The notes beneath the pieces are model-generated. The model was not told where the DNA came from. It did not search any database and saw only the letters and a list, made by a program, of their open reading frames with translations. A stretch of 60,539 bases of DNA from Aurantimonadaceae bacterium. GTDB lineage: Bacteria; Pseudomonadota; Alphaproteobacteria; Rhizobiales; Rhizobiaceae. Below, one piece after another: positions 1 to 7,882 of this stretch (the stretch's first letter is position 1; the number at the start of each line of letters is the position of its first letter). The stretch is taken from the NCBI GenBank assembly GCA_947474855.1, contig CANJKV010000009.1, forward strand, positions 1-60,539, given 5' to 3'. The position numbers and the translations under genes were made by a program.

Positions 1-2
1 AC

Positions 3-146
3 AAGGGCGTGTCGGGCCTCGTCGATGCCGACATGTCGGAAGAGTCCACCAAGCTCCAGGCTCTGCAGACCAAGCAGCAGCTCGGCGTGCAGGCGCTCTC
101 GATCGCCAACTCGTCGGCTCAGAACATCCTCTCGCTCTTCCGCTAA
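3..146 (+). CDS. flagellin, C-terminal fragment
   Basis: The gene is cut by the window start; the last 47 codons and the TAA stop are present. The peptide contains [17 protein letters not shown] and ends [18 protein letters not shown]. This is the conserved C-terminal D0 helix of bacterial flagellin, which packs in the core of the filament. It is followed by a strong intrinsic terminator, as expected for a highly expressed filament gene. Whether this is one of several flagellin paralogues cannot be seen. Confidence 0.93.
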   Translation, partial: KGVSGLVDADMSEESTKLQALQTKQQLGVQALSIANSSAQNILSLFR

Positions 147-212
147 GCGGCGAGAGAACGTGACGGAGCCGCGTTCCGGACCCAATCCCCGCGCGGCTCC
201 CGATCTAATTGG

Positions 213-246
213 CACCCTCGGATCTCACGATCTGGGGGTGTTTCGA
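213..246 (+). terminator. intrinsic terminator after flagellin
   Basis: A 12-bp stem (213-224 with 229-240, two G-U pairs, loop TCAC) is followed by TTTCGATT. It lies 66 nt after the flagellin stop. Confidence 0.75.
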
Positions 247-438
247 TTCGTCGGGTATGCCGCTCGATGCGGGCACGATACGGCTGAGAAATGTGGTCGG
301 CTCATCAAACGCGAAGGTGCAATCGGCATCGGCCAAATCGAAGAACCCCTTGAACCGGAACCTCGATCTGCGCGCCTATTGGATAGCGCTGCTGAGCGTC
401 TCGGTGGCCAGGCCTGCCTTCTTTGTCGCGCTCCACGA

Positions 439-568
439 CTTCATCCTCGCCTACGAACCGACGACGATGGACCTCGCCGGCCGCACCGGGCTCAACTCGG
501 CCGCGGTGTAGATGGCGCGCGACAAGCTGGCGCCCGAGGGGGAGCGCTTGGACGGATTTGACGGATGA
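439..568 (+). pseudogene. possible remnant of a winged-helix coding sequence
   Basis: One frame reads LAGRTGLNSAAV, an in-frame TAG at 509-511, then MARDKLAPEGERLDGFDG and a stop. The pattern resembles the last helix-turn-helix of phage or plasmid primase-type proteins, broken by the stop. It could be the tail of an older element at this integration hotspot. The match is short, and chance is not excluded. Otherwise I see no gene between 247 and 666. Confidence 0.25.
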
Positions 569-621
569 TTGTTCGCAACGGTTCGTAGGTGATCCGTCCC
601 ATCCGTCCAATATCCGTCAAA
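557..621. repeat. inverted repeat with extra ATCCGTC half-sites
   Basis: TTTGACGGAT at 557-566 is exactly inverted as ATCCGTCAAA at 612-621. Between them lie further direct copies of ATCCGTCC. The array sits about 50 bp outside attL. Its role is unknown; it may be a relic of an earlier element. Confidence 0.6.
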
Positions 622-666
622 TTCTGGCGGAGGTCGGATCGGGGGGCCAGCAAAGTCTTGAATTTG

Positions 667-714
667 TTGGAGCGGGCGATGGGAATCGAACCCACGACAT
701 TCAGCTTGGGAAGC
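667..714. other. attL: attL: 48-bp prophage attachment repeat
   Basis: These 48 bp are identical to 42864-42911. They correspond on the minus strand to the 3' part of tRNA-Gly, from the anticodon stem through the CCA end. No tRNA 5' half is present here, so this is the displaced remnant of the original gene. The integrase gene begins 143 bp further in. Confidence 0.95.
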
Positions 715-829
715 CTTTCGAGCCCTGTTTTCCTCCGCCCCCCTCCGCCTTCCTGCGCCTCTAAGTGACTGAAATCGCTGCTCTTGCGGCTTTCTTGAGT
801 TTTCACGGGTTTTCTGGTGGTGTCGCCTT

Positions 830-852
830 GGGTGTCCAATAGGGGTCCAAGG
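830..852. promoter_or_regulatory. candidate integrase arm-type sites, left end
   Basis: GGGTGTCCAA (830-839) and GGGGTCCAA (842-850) lie just before the integrase start. The same two words recur in the other order at 42797-42816, near attR. Paired short repeats inside both ends are typical of arm sites for P4/lambda-type tyrosine recombinases. The role is inferred. Confidence 0.5.
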
Positions 853-856
853 ATCA

Positions 857-2200
857 ATGCCAGACCTGCCGCTGACCAAGGCCGGGATTGAAGCGCTGCC
901 GTCGCCCGAGCGGGTGGCTCTCGACTATCGTGACACGAAGCAGCGCGGTCTATGGCTGCGCATCTCGCCGGCTGGTACGAAGTCGTGGTGCGTGCGCTAC
1001 AAGGCCGAAGGCAAGTCGCAGCGCGAAAACATCGGGCGCTTCCCCGAGCTGCCGATCTCCCTTGCTCGAGAGCGCGCCGTCCAGGTTCTGACGAAGATCG
1101 CGGGCGGGACCGATCCGAAGGCAGAGCGCGCAGAGCGTCGCCGGGTGGAGGAGCGCCGCGCGCTGGAGACGGTCGAGGCCGTCGGGCGCCGGTACCTCGA
1201 AGAAGCCGTGGACGGGCGCCACCGGCACAACGGGAGGCCGATGCGGCCGAGCTCGCTGAAGCTGGAGAACGACTACTTCAAGAACGTCCTGCTTCCCGGC
1301 CTCGGCTCCAAGAAGCTCTCCGATCTCTCCCGGCACGACATCCAGGCCTTCATCCGCAAGGTCGAAGAGGATCGATCGCCGGGCGCCGCGCGGCATAGCC
1401 GGAACGTTCTCCAGCGCATCTACGCCTTCGCCATCTGGCAGGACATCGTCATCAACGATCCGATCCGCTTCGTGTCCTCGCCCACCTGGACGGAGCGCGA
1501 GCGCGTGCTGACGGACGCCGAACTCGCCGGCCTGTGGTCGACCCTGTCGGCGAGCGTGACGTCCGACGAGGTCCATATCTCGCCCGCCATGGCTGCGGCG
1601 TTCAAGCTGGCTGCCGTGACGCTCCAGCGCCGCGGCGAGGTCATCGGGATGTCGCTGGACGAGATCGACCGGAAGGCGCGCACCTGGACGCTGCCCGGCG
1701 AGCGGACGAAGAACGGGCGGACCCACGTCGTTCCGCTCTCGGATCTCGCGCTGGAGCTAATCGACTTCGCGCTGGCGGCGCGCGCCAAGGGCGGCGCGAA
1801 CAGCGTGTTCGTCTTCCCGTCCCCGCGCACGGCGGAGAAGCCGCAGGGGTCCAATGCCATGACGCATGCGTGGGATCGGCTGAAGCCGCACATGCTGATG
1901 ACGAAGAACGGACGGCGGGTCGCGATCCAGGACATCACCCTGCACGACCTTCGGCGCACGGGCGCGACGAACATCACCAGCGAGCGGATCGGCATGCCGC
2001 GCTTCGTCGTCAGCCAGGTCCTCAACCATTCGAGCGATGCTGGCGGGGCGTCGGCCGTGACGTCCGTCTATGACCGCAACGCCTACCTGAAAGAAAAGCG
2101 CGCCGCCCTGGATGCCTGGGCGGCGCTGCTGACCGAGATCGTGTCTGTTCCGGAGCCGGCGGAGAAGCAGGTTACCCGCTCCCGGCCGCGGCCGCGATAA
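857..2200 (+). CDS. int: prophage tyrosine integrase (P4/DUF4102 type)
   Basis: A 447-aa site-specific recombinase. The N-terminus (about 1-95) matches the arm-binding DUF4102 fold typical of P4-like integrases (LDYRDTKQRGLWLRISPAGTKSW). A SAM-like core-binding region follows. The C-terminal catalytic domain shows the expected residues: Arg258 in the RRGE box, HxxR at His363-Arg366 (LHDLRRTGAT), His391 and nucleophile Tyr405. Length is normal for the family. It lies beside attL and reads into the prophage. Its 3' end overlaps the convergent AlpA-like gene by 29 bp. It should catalyse integration into and excision from tRNA-Gly. Confidence 0.96.
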   Translation: MPDLPLTKAGIEALPSPERVALDYRDTKQRGLWLRISPAGTKSWCVRYKAEGKSQRENIGRFPELPISLARERAVQVLTKIAGGTDPKAERAERRRVEERRALETVEAVGRRYLEEAVDGRHRHNGRPMRPSSLKLENDYFKNVLLPGLGSKKLSDLSRHDIQAFIRKVEEDRSPGAARHSRNVLQRIYAFAIWQDIVINDPIRFVSSPTWTERERVLTDAELAGLWSTLSASVTSDEVHISPAMAAAFKLAAVTLQRRGEVIGMSLDEIDRKARTWTLPGERTKNGRTHVVPLSDLALELIDFALAARAKGGANSVFVFPSPRTAEKPQGSNAMTHAWDRLKPHMLMTKNGRRVAIQDITLHDLRRTGATNITSERIGMPRFVVSQVLNHSSDAGGASAVTSVYDRNAYLKEKRAALDAWAALLTEIVSVPEPAEKQVTRSRPRPR

Positions 2201-2369
2201 AGGCGTCGATGTCCGAGGCGCGCCACCTCTTGCAGCGTCCGAGGAACACCGGCTTCGGGAACTGGCCCTTCTTTTCCAGGCGCCAAAGGGTGGTCTCGCC
2301 GATCGCCAGACGCTTCAGCACCTCCGGCGTCGCGAGGAGGGCGTCCGGCTCTTTGGTGGGGTCGCTCAT
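2172..2369 (-). CDS. AlpA-family excisionase/regulator
   Basis: A 65-aa MerR-like winged-helix protein of the AlpA family (ATPEVLKRLAIGETTLWRLEKKGQFPKPVFLG, then a W-x-x-SDIDAFI helix). Such proteins pair with P4-type integrases as excisionases or integrase regulators. It is the last gene of the leftward early operon. Its ATG overlaps the upstream stop (ATGA), and its 3' end overlaps int tail to tail. That arrangement lets early leftward transcription supply Xis while opposing int mRNA. Confidence 0.85.
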   Translation of the reverse strand: MSDPTKEPDALLATPEVLKRLAIGETTLWRLEKKGQFPKPVFLGRCKRWRASDIDAFIAAAAGSG

Positions 2370-2620
2370 TGTATGATCCTCCTGGCGGCGAGATAGGCCT
2401 GACGCAGGCCGTCGAAGCCGTCGTCATCGATCTGCCGATCGCGCAGGTTGTTGGTCGCGCCCCACCGATAGGCGGGCGAGTGGTTGTCGCCGGGCAGCGG
2501 CTCGTCGGCCTCCTGCGCCATGTAGCCGTCGAAGACTTCCTCGAGATCGTAGGCGGCGATGTCGAAGAGGTTGCGCGGCGGGTAGACAGCGCCGGGCGGC
2601 GGGTCATCAGCGATTGTCAT
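2366..2620 (-). CDS. hypothetical early phage protein (84 aa)
   Basis: I do not recognise the family. The predicted protein (MTIADDPPPGAVYPPRN... LRQAYLAARRIIQ) is acidic with a tyrosine/aspartate-rich centre. I chose the ATG at 2620 rather than the longer ORF start, because it overlaps the upstream stop by only a few bases, as the rest of this operon does. It ends in an ATGA overlap with the AlpA-like gene. Confidence 0.7.
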   Translation of the reverse strand: MTIADDPPPGAVYPPRNLFDIAAYDLEEVFDGYMAQEADEPLPGDNHSPAYRWGATNNLRDRQIDDDGFDGLRQAYLAARRIIQ

Positions 2621-2810
2621 CGTCGCTCTCCGTTGGCTTCGGCATGCTCGACAGCCATTCACCCACCGCCAGGAAGGCGACGACCGGAGTGAGGCGCCCC
2701 GTCTTCCAGAGAATGCGGTAGACGAGCACCACGGCCATCATCGCGTAAAAGGGGCTGGCCATGGCGGCGGTGCAGCCCTTGAGCACCGCGCGCAAGCGAG
2801 GCTTCCTCAT
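2607..2810 (-). CDS. small membrane protein, early region (67 aa)
   Basis: A basic N-terminus is followed by one hydrophobic segment (about 19-37, FYAMMAVVLVYRIL) and a second weaker one (VVAFLAVGEWL), then a charged tail. No family is recognised. It sits in the tightly overlapping leftward operon (ATGA with its upstream neighbour). Confidence 0.65.
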   Translation of the reverse strand: MRKPRLRAVLKGCTAAMASPFYAMMAVVLVYRILWKTGRLTPVVAFLAVGEWLSSMPKPTESDDDNR

Positions 2811-3184
2811 GGGGCGGCCTCCGCGTCTTCAAGCGCTCCTTTGAGCCTCAGAGCGGTTTCCAGGCCGGCCTTCGCCTCAAGCCGACTGTCCGCGAGCTTC
2901 TGTCGGATGTCGGCACAGGCAGCCTCGTACCCGCGCCACCACTTGCCGTCCGACCAGCCGGAGCCGGGAGGCGTCTGCGCCGCCGCTTCCGCGGCATCGT
3001 AGGCCGAGTCGCACGTCCTTAGGATGGTGGCTCGGAATGCTTCGCGGTTGGCGCCCAGCCCTGCCTTGAGGGCGTCGAGTTCCGCGCGCAAGCCGTCGAC
3101 GTCTTCGGCGACAACGCCGCGAGCAACGAGGTGGGGATGCTGGAATGCCATGACGGCTGCGCGCCAGCGCATCCGGAGGCTCAT
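2807..3184 (-). CDS. hypothetical early phage protein (125 aa)
   Basis: A mostly helical 125-aa protein with Ala/Glu/Leu-rich stretches and a WSDGKWWRGYEAACADIRQKL segment. I cannot assign a function. Four-base overlaps at both ends place it in the leftward early operon. Confidence 0.7.
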   Translation of the reverse strand: MSLRMRWRAAVMAFQHPHLVARGVVAEDVDGLRAELDALKAGLGANREAFRATILRTCDSAYDAAEAAAQTPPGSGWSDGKWWRGYEAACADIRQKLADSRLEAKAGLETALRLKGALEDAEAAP

Positions 3185-3657
3185 CGCACGATACCCCCGC
3201 CCTTGCCGTCCGGATGAAAGCGGAGAGGCTCGAAGTCACCTGCAATGCCGTTCTCCAGCCGGAACGCAGCGATGGAGTAGTTGACGCTTTCGGCCGGCCC
3301 CATGCTGGCAGTGAGGGCGGTCATCGCATCGGCCATCGCCTTAGCGTAGGCGAGGGCCAGTCCTGCCGGCGCGACGCCCATCTCGATCATCGACCCGATA
3401 AGACCTTGCCCCATGAAATGCGGGCCGATCATCGTTTCGCCGGCGTCGGTCAAGATTGTCCGTATGTCGCCTCCATACGTCTGCGACAGGCAACGGAGCA
3501 TGTGGCGCCGTAGACTACGATCCATCGCAATGCTGCGGTGAAGATCCTCGATCGAGTGCCAGGCGAAGCGCGGGCCGTCCAAGGGTGAGCGGAAGAACCG
3601 GACATTGCCGATGCCGAGTGCCGCAGTATGAACCGGAGCGGTGATCTCGCGCTTCAT
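3181..3657 (-). CDS. hypothetical early phage protein (158 aa)
   Basis: No family is recognised. It is a soluble protein with Met/Gly-rich central helices (ETMIGPHFMGQGLIGSMIEMG). I chose the ATG at 3657, two bases after the upstream stop, over an in-frame ATG at 3672 that would overlap the upstream gene. Genes on both sides overlap or abut it, so co-expression is likely. Confidence 0.7.
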   Translation of the reverse strand: MKREITAPVHTAALGIGNVRFFRSPLDGPRFAWHSIEDLHRSIAMDRSLRRHMLRCLSQTYGGDIRTILTDAGETMIGPHFMGQGLIGSMIEMGVAPAGLALAYAKAMADAMTALTASMGPAESVNYSIAAFRLENGIAGDFEPLRFHPDGKGGGIVR

Positions 3658-3659
3658 GA

Positions 3660-4055
3660 TCACGACGCCCACGGAAGATGCGGCGAACGGTCCTTCGCCA
3701 GCGCGACTAATCGATCGAATTCGGCATCGCCGAGCTCGCGCTTGATCGTGTCCAAGATCGCCTGGCGCTTTTCATTTATGCCCGGCCGAGTGGCCGCCAT
3801 CGTGCTTGCATAGGTACGGATCGCCCTAGCGATGCGCTTCTTCATGGACAGCGCATTTTGCGCCTTCATCCTCCAGCCTGGGTACGCGGCCGCGGGGCGC
3901 TCTTCTGCTACGGCGATCTGATGTCGGATGGATGCCATCTCGTCGTCCAGCCGGAGGAGGGCTGAGGCGCACTCCTCCGGGGTGGTGAGATCGCGGACCT
4001 GAAACCCGGGCTGGATCTCCAGGCTCATCGGGTCGAATATGCTCTTGAGAGACAT
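3660..4055 (-). CDS. hypothetical early phage protein (131 aa)
   Basis: A charged, helical 131-aa protein. A central segment (MKKRIARAIRTYASTM) and the C-terminus (KRELGDAEFDRLVALAKD) suggest a helical bundle. It has no recognisable catalytic motif. It lies just downstream of the helicase gene, separated by about 60 bp. Confidence 0.7.
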   Translation of the reverse strand: MSLKSIFDPMSLEIQPGFQVRDLTTPEECASALLRLDDEMASIRHQIAVAEERPAAAYPGWRMKAQNALSMKKRIARAIRTYASTMAATRPGINEKRQAILDTIKRELGDAEFDRLVALAKDRSPHLPWAS

Positions 4056-4117
4056 GTCTGGCTTTCCCGGCCGCCGGCCGCTTCAACTGCTTGGGGATGG
4101 GTTCGGAAGACGGCGCC

Positions 4118-5260
4118 CTACCGGGCGACGATCACGTTCTCGGCGGCGCGCGTCAGGCCCGTGTAGAGCCAGCGCCTCGACGTCTCAGGATCGTTGCGGG
4201 TGACGGCCCGGCTCTCGTCGAACAGGAAGACGTTGTCCCACTGCGAGCCCTGGGCCTTGTGGACGGTCAGCGCATAGCCGTAGTCGAACTCGTCGGTGCT
4301 CTTCCGCTCGAACCACTGGAGGTCCTTCTCCTTGCCGGTGAAGAACTCTTTCCGGACCTTGATCAGCTGCTGGCCTTCGCCGGCACCGTCAGCCGGGGCG
4401 ACGATCATGTCGATCGTCTTGTCGCCTTCCTTGGCGCTCCAGTTCATGACGTCCCAGAGACCGCCGTTCAGAAGGCCTTTCTCCCGATTGTTTCGGAGGC
4501 ACACCAGTCGCTCGCCCTTGATCGGGAACTTCGCCGAGTAGCCTGGGATCGTCTTCGTGAAGCCGCGCTCCTCGCGGATCCGAGCATTCGTCCGATGCCG
4601 CGTCGCGTTCAGGCCGACGAGGACCTGATCGGCGCCGAGGACTTCGTCGGTGTCGATCTCCGAATAGGGGATCACGCGGCTGTCGCCGTAGGTGCCGTAT
4701 TCGATCTCGCCGCCGGTGCGGACGATCGTCGACAGGCGGATGATCGGGTTCTCGCTGGCCTGCCGATGGATCTCGGTCAGCATCACGTCGGGCTCGGCCT
4801 CGGTGAAGAACCCGCCACCCTTGACCGGCGGGAGCTGCGCGGGATCGCCGAGGACTAGGACCGGCTTGCCGAACGACAGGAGATCGGCGCCGAGGTCTTC
4901 TCCGACCATGGAGCACTCGTCGATGATGACGAGCTCGGCGTCCTTGATGTCGCTGTCGCGGTTCAGCTTGAACGTCGGGTCGCCCTGGTTTTCGCGATCC
5001 AGACGGTAGATCAGCGAGTGGATGGTGCGCGCGTCATCGCACCCCTTGGCTTTCAGTACCGAGGCGGCCTTGCCGGTGAAGGCGGCGAAGATCACCTTGC
5101 CGTCGACTTCGGACGCAAGCGTCCGCGCCAGTGTCGTCTTGCCGGTGCCGGCATAGCCGAACAGGCGGTAGACCTGCGGACCGCCCCAGCGGATCCATTT
5201 CGAGACGGCGCGCAGCGCTCCGTCCTGTTGAGGAGACCAAGCGGGCATCAGCGTAGCCAA
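4118..5260 (-). CDS. RecD-like superfamily 1 DNA helicase
   Basis: A 380-aa SF1B helicase resembling the ATPase core of RecD/TraA or Dda (AAA_30 plus UvrD_C_2). It has Walker A at about 36-43 (GYAGTGKTTLA), Walker B (ELVIIDECSMV), a motif III-like LVLGDPAQLPP and the C-terminal motif V/VI region YALTVHKAQGSQW with a final GLTRA. It probably acts in phage DNA replication or recombination as a 5'-3' helicase. At 380 aa it is a minimal core without the N-terminal RecD extensions. Its start overlaps the upstream gene by 13 bp. Confidence 0.93.
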   Translation of the reverse strand: MATLMPAWSPQQDGALRAVSKWIRWGGPQVYRLFGYAGTGKTTLARTLASEVDGKVIFAAFTGKAASVLKAKGCDDARTIHSLIYRLDRENQGDPTFKLNRDSDIKDAELVIIDECSMVGEDLGADLLSFGKPVLVLGDPAQLPPVKGGGFFTEAEPDVMLTEIHRQASENPIIRLSTIVRTGGEIEYGTYGDSRVIPYSEIDTDEVLGADQVLVGLNATRHRTNARIREERGFTKTIPGYSAKFPIKGERLVCLRNNREKGLLNGGLWDVMNWSAKEGDKTIDMIVAPADGAGEGQQLIKVRKEFFTGKEKDLQWFERKSTDEFDYGYALTVHKAQGSQWDNVFLFDESRAVTRNDPETSRRWLYTGLTRAAENVIVAR

Positions 5261-5787
5261 TCCATCGTGTTGAAGGCGAAAGCGATTGAGCGGAGGGCCT
5301 GGGCAAGGCCGTCACGGCCGGTGAGGGCGTCGAGATCGGGCTGGGCGGCGACGTAGTCGGCGAAGTTGCGGACCCCGGCGAAGGTCGTGGGCTTTGTGGC
5401 GACCAGCTCGCGCCACGCCTCGCCCTCGGCATTCATCGCCGCGGGCCAGTCCGGGTCCGTGTCGTCGAGATCCATGACTCGATCGCGAGCTGCGCGGTGG
5501 GCGCGGATCGCAGCGATCGCCGGATCGGGGCGGACGAAGGAGGAGAGCATCGCCCGTAGGAGGTCGGGGTTCCCGCAGAGGAACGCGACGTGGTCTTCGC
5601 CTTCGAGAAGGTAGGCGGCCTTCGCATGCATCGCGTCGAGGGATCGCGCCGGTTCCTTCACCAAAGCGTTGAAGATGCTCCACTCGGCTTTCGTGGCTTC
5701 GGTGCGCGGCTCGGGGGCGTCCTCGGACTTCGCGAAATCGTCCAAGGCTGCGCGGTGGGCGTCGATAAGCGTGCGGATGGTACTCAC
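5248..5787 (-). CDS. early phage protein, member A of a local paralogous family
   Basis: A 179-aa protein starting at a GTG that overlaps the upstream stop (TAGTG), so coupling is likely. The N-terminus reads IRTLIDAHRAALDDF, then NALVKEPARSLDAMHAKAAYLLEG. The same layout, a short helix with a conserved Ala/His followed by NALL-x-PA-x(8-10)-K-x3-LL, recurs in the genes at 6236, 6886, 7267 and 7883. No function is known to me. The longer upstream extension of the ORF was not used. Confidence 0.75.
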   Translation of the reverse strand: MSTIRTLIDAHRAALDDFAKSEDAPEPRTEATKAEWSIFNALVKEPARSLDAMHAKAAYLLEGEDHVAFLCGNPDLLRAMLSSFVRPDPAIAAIRAHRAARDRVMDLDDTDPDWPAAMNAEGEAWRELVATKPTTFAGVRNFADYVAAQPDLDALTGRDGLAQALRSIAFAFNTMDWLR

Positions 5788-6017
5788 TACCCGGCATCCT
5801 TCTCTTCGAGGTCGTGGGTGTTTCCGACGGCCCATGTCCGGGTCCAGCCGAGAGTCGGCTCGGCGTCAGCGCCGGGCTCGAGGTCGGGGTCGCCATCCAG
5901 AGCATCGAGGATGGCGATGCGCTCCTCGATCTCCTGCGTCAGACGGGCGCGAAGGGCCTCGCGCGGCGGCAGGCCAATGGCAGTGTCGCGGTGGCGGAAG
6001 TCCAGGACGAGGGCCAT
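5787..6017 (-). CDS. small acidic early phage protein (76 aa)
   Basis: The protein has an amphipathic N-terminal half followed by RIAILDALDGDPDLEPGADAEPTLGW. From memory, this acidic ILDALDGDPDLE stretch is a recurrent small-ORF signature in rhizobial phages. The function is unknown. It starts immediately after the previous gene's stop and its own stop overlaps the next GTG. Confidence 0.7.
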   Translation of the reverse strand: MALVLDFRHRDTAIGLPPREALRARLTQEIEERIAILDALDGDPDLEPGADAEPTLGWTRTWAVGNTHDLEEKDAG

Positions 6018-6233
6018 CTAGTCGGCCCCCTTCAACTCGCGCTCGGCATAGTCGCGTGTCACCACAAGAAGGGCGGCGAGCTGTTCGCCCTCATCCTCCT
6101 TCAGGTGGTAGCCAGGGCCGTGGTCGGACGCCTCGACACGGCGCATGTTGCCGATCGCCATCCAGGACGCGAGGTCCAAGAGCCGTGCCACGTTGGCGAA
6201 CGCGGTGGAAAGGTCCGGGCGGTTCTGAGCCAT
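6018..6233 (-). CDS. hypothetical early phage protein (71 aa)
   Basis: The start was set at the ATG at 6233 (MAQNRPDLSTAFANVARLLDLASW...), two bases after the upstream stop. The longer ORF upstream is Arg/Pro-rich shadow sequence. It is a single helical domain with no recognised family. It abuts the next gene with no intergenic base. Confidence 0.7.
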   Translation of the reverse strand: MAQNRPDLSTAFANVARLLDLASWMAIGNMRRVEASDHGPGYHLKEDEGEQLAALLVVTRDYAERELKGAD

Positions 6234-6235
6234 GG

Positions 6236-6883
6236 TCAGGCCTCCCCTTCCAGATAGGTGAGGGCGGCACGGATCAGGTTGGCGTCTTCGGGGTCGATCT
6301 CCTCGTAGGACAGAACCAGACGCAGCGCCCCGGCGGCGCCCTTGATCGAATGCACCCTGGGTGTGTCGTGCAGGAGCTCGCGCTCCACTGGCACGCCATG
6401 CTTCTCCCAATAGGCGTCTGCCTCGGCGTCGGTGAGCGTATCCCGTTGGCGCACGGCCTCGTCGTACTTGTCGATAAGTGCCGCCATCGGGCAGGATGCC
6501 GCGTCGTCATCACCGGCTGTCTCGGGCGCAACGACCTCGACATGGATGGCGTCCGGCTGCTCCTCCTGGACCAGCGCAGCCGCCGCAACGAGCAATCGCG
6601 CGTGCCCTCCCTCCAGCATTCTGGCGAGGGCGTGATAGTCCTCGCCGCTGGACTTGAGATCGTCGGCGAGGCGCATGGAGATGTCGGGCTCCGTGCGGAA
6701 CATCTCCATCAGCTCGGGCTTCGTCCGAGAGTGGATGACGCGGGCGACGTTGATGAATGGGATGTCGCGCTCGCCGAGATCCTTCCACTTCGCGGGCGAT
6801 ATGAAATCGTTGTCGCTCGGCTGGTCCCAAGTTTCAAAGCCGAGTCCGGCGGCGGCCGGGATGTTGATCGCGACGTCTTCCAT
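6236..6883 (-). CDS. early phage protein, member B of a local paralogous family
   Basis: A 215-aa protein. The N-terminal half (about 1-120) is unrecognised. The C-terminal part (MAALIDKYDEAVRQRDTL, then SIKGAAGALRLVLSYEE) matches the layout shared by its neighbours at 5248 and 6886, so it may be a fusion of a unique domain to the repeated one. It is two bases from each neighbour, within a compact operon. Confidence 0.7.
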   Translation of the reverse strand: MEDVAINIPAAAGLGFETWDQPSDNDFISPAKWKDLGERDIPFINVARVIHSRTKPELMEMFRTEPDISMRLADDLKSSGEDYHALARMLEGGHARLLVAAAALVQEEQPDAIHVEVVAPETAGDDDAASCPMAALIDKYDEAVRQRDTLTDAEADAYWEKHGVPVERELLHDTPRVHSIKGAAGALRLVLSYEEIDPEDANLIRAALTYLEGEA

Positions 6884-6885
6884 CG

Positions 6886-7263
6886 TCAGGCCCTCCCATC
6901 AAGGAAGGCGAGGACGGATGTCATCAGGTCGCAGCCAATGGTCGTGTCGCCGCCGTCGACCAGGAAGAGCGACAGGCGCAGGCCCTCCCGGGCGCCCGCC
7001 TCGCTGGTCGTCACCGGCGCGCCGGCCAGAACCTCGTTGCACAACGGGGTGATGCGCGCCTCCATGAAGGCGTCGATGAAGTCGTCGTCGTCGAGCACGC
7101 GCACGGCGGCGCGGTAGCGGCCGACAAAGTCGAGCATCGGGTCGACGACCGCGGCCGGCGCTTCGGTCGGGACGCACTGGCTGGCGAGCATGCCGACCGC
7201 GCCGAGTGCCATGAGGGTGCTGCCGGTGCCCATCAGGGTCCGGCGAGTGATTTCCTTCGCCAT
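6886..7263 (-). CDS. early phage protein with Tat-like leader, paralogous family member C
   Basis: The N-terminus (KEITRRTLMGTGSTLMALGAVGMLA) resembles a twin-arginine signal, with RR before a hydrophobic stretch. A lipobox-like position (MLASQC) puts a Cys at about 29. The body (MLDFVGRYRAAVRVLDDDDF ... APVTTSEAGAREGLRLSLFL) matches the family layout of the neighbouring genes. An exported version of an otherwise cytoplasmic early-phage family would be unusual; export is inferred. Confidence 0.7.
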   Translation of the reverse strand: MAKEITRRTLMGTGSTLMALGAVGMLASQCVPTEAPAAVVDPMLDFVGRYRAAVRVLDDDDFIDAFMEARITPLCNEVLAGAPVTTSEAGAREGLRLSLFLVDGGDTTIGCDLMTSVLAFLDGRA

Positions 7264-7266
7264 CGA

Positions 7267-7818
7267 TCAGTCCTCCCGGCTAGCGGGCGAGAGATCGACG
7301 CCGACCATGGTCAACACGGCCTCGGCGCGGCTGAACGGAAGCGGGACCTCGCGCCAGTTCCGGCCGGGAAGGTGGAAGTGCCCGGCCAGCGTGTTCACCG
7401 GATAGAAGTCCTCGGCGCCGGGCCGATCCGGGTATAGCTGCACGCAGAGAAGGCGCCGCTCCATGAACAGCCATTCGGAATAGGCTTCGGCGATGTCGCG
7501 GTCTCTCGGCGCCTCCAGCCGCTCGATAGGAGGCGTCAGGACAAGCGTGCGGTCACGAAGAAGGTCTGCCGCGATCGATAGGGCCAGCGCCCGCCCGACG
7601 TCGCTGATCCGAAGCTGGGCGGGCGTAAAGGAGCGAAGCGCCGCTGCTTTCGCCATCACGCCGCGCAGGCTCATGGCCGGCGTATCAATGACCTCCGCGA
7701 GGAGGCTGACATCGGCGTTTTCGGCGAACGCTTCGCAGATCGCGACCATGTGGTGCTGCGCGGCGTATGGATCGTTCGGCATGCCTTCGGCGGCAGCCGG
7801 AACCGTGTGGTTCGACAT
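7267..7818 (-). CDS. early phage protein, member D of a local paralogous family
   Basis: A 183-aa soluble protein. Residues 19-75 (AAQHHMVAICEAFAEN ... DTPAMSLRGVMAKAAAL) follow the family pattern. A unique C-terminal half ends with LPLPFSRAEAVLTMVGVDLSP-like sequence. Function unknown. A gap of about 64 bp separates it from the first operon gene. Confidence 0.7.
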   Translation of the reverse strand: MSNHTVPAAAEGMPNDPYAAQHHMVAICEAFAENADVSLLAEVIDTPAMSLRGVMAKAAALRSFTPAQLRISDVGRALALSIAADLLRDRTLVLTPPIERLEAPRDRDIAEAYSEWLFMERRLLCVQLYPDRPGAEDFYPVNTLAGHFHLPGRNWREVPLPFSRAEAVLTMVGVDLSPASRED

Positions 7819-7882
7819 GGGGTCTTCTCCGATGATGATGGGATAGCCGCCGGGCTGCGTCAGGCGCCCGGCGCGATGGGCG

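Noticed and set aside
423-764. ORF containing GDGNRTHDIQLGK near attL
   Set aside because: The peptide is the translated antisense of the tRNA-Gly 3' half, a common artefact, not a protein.
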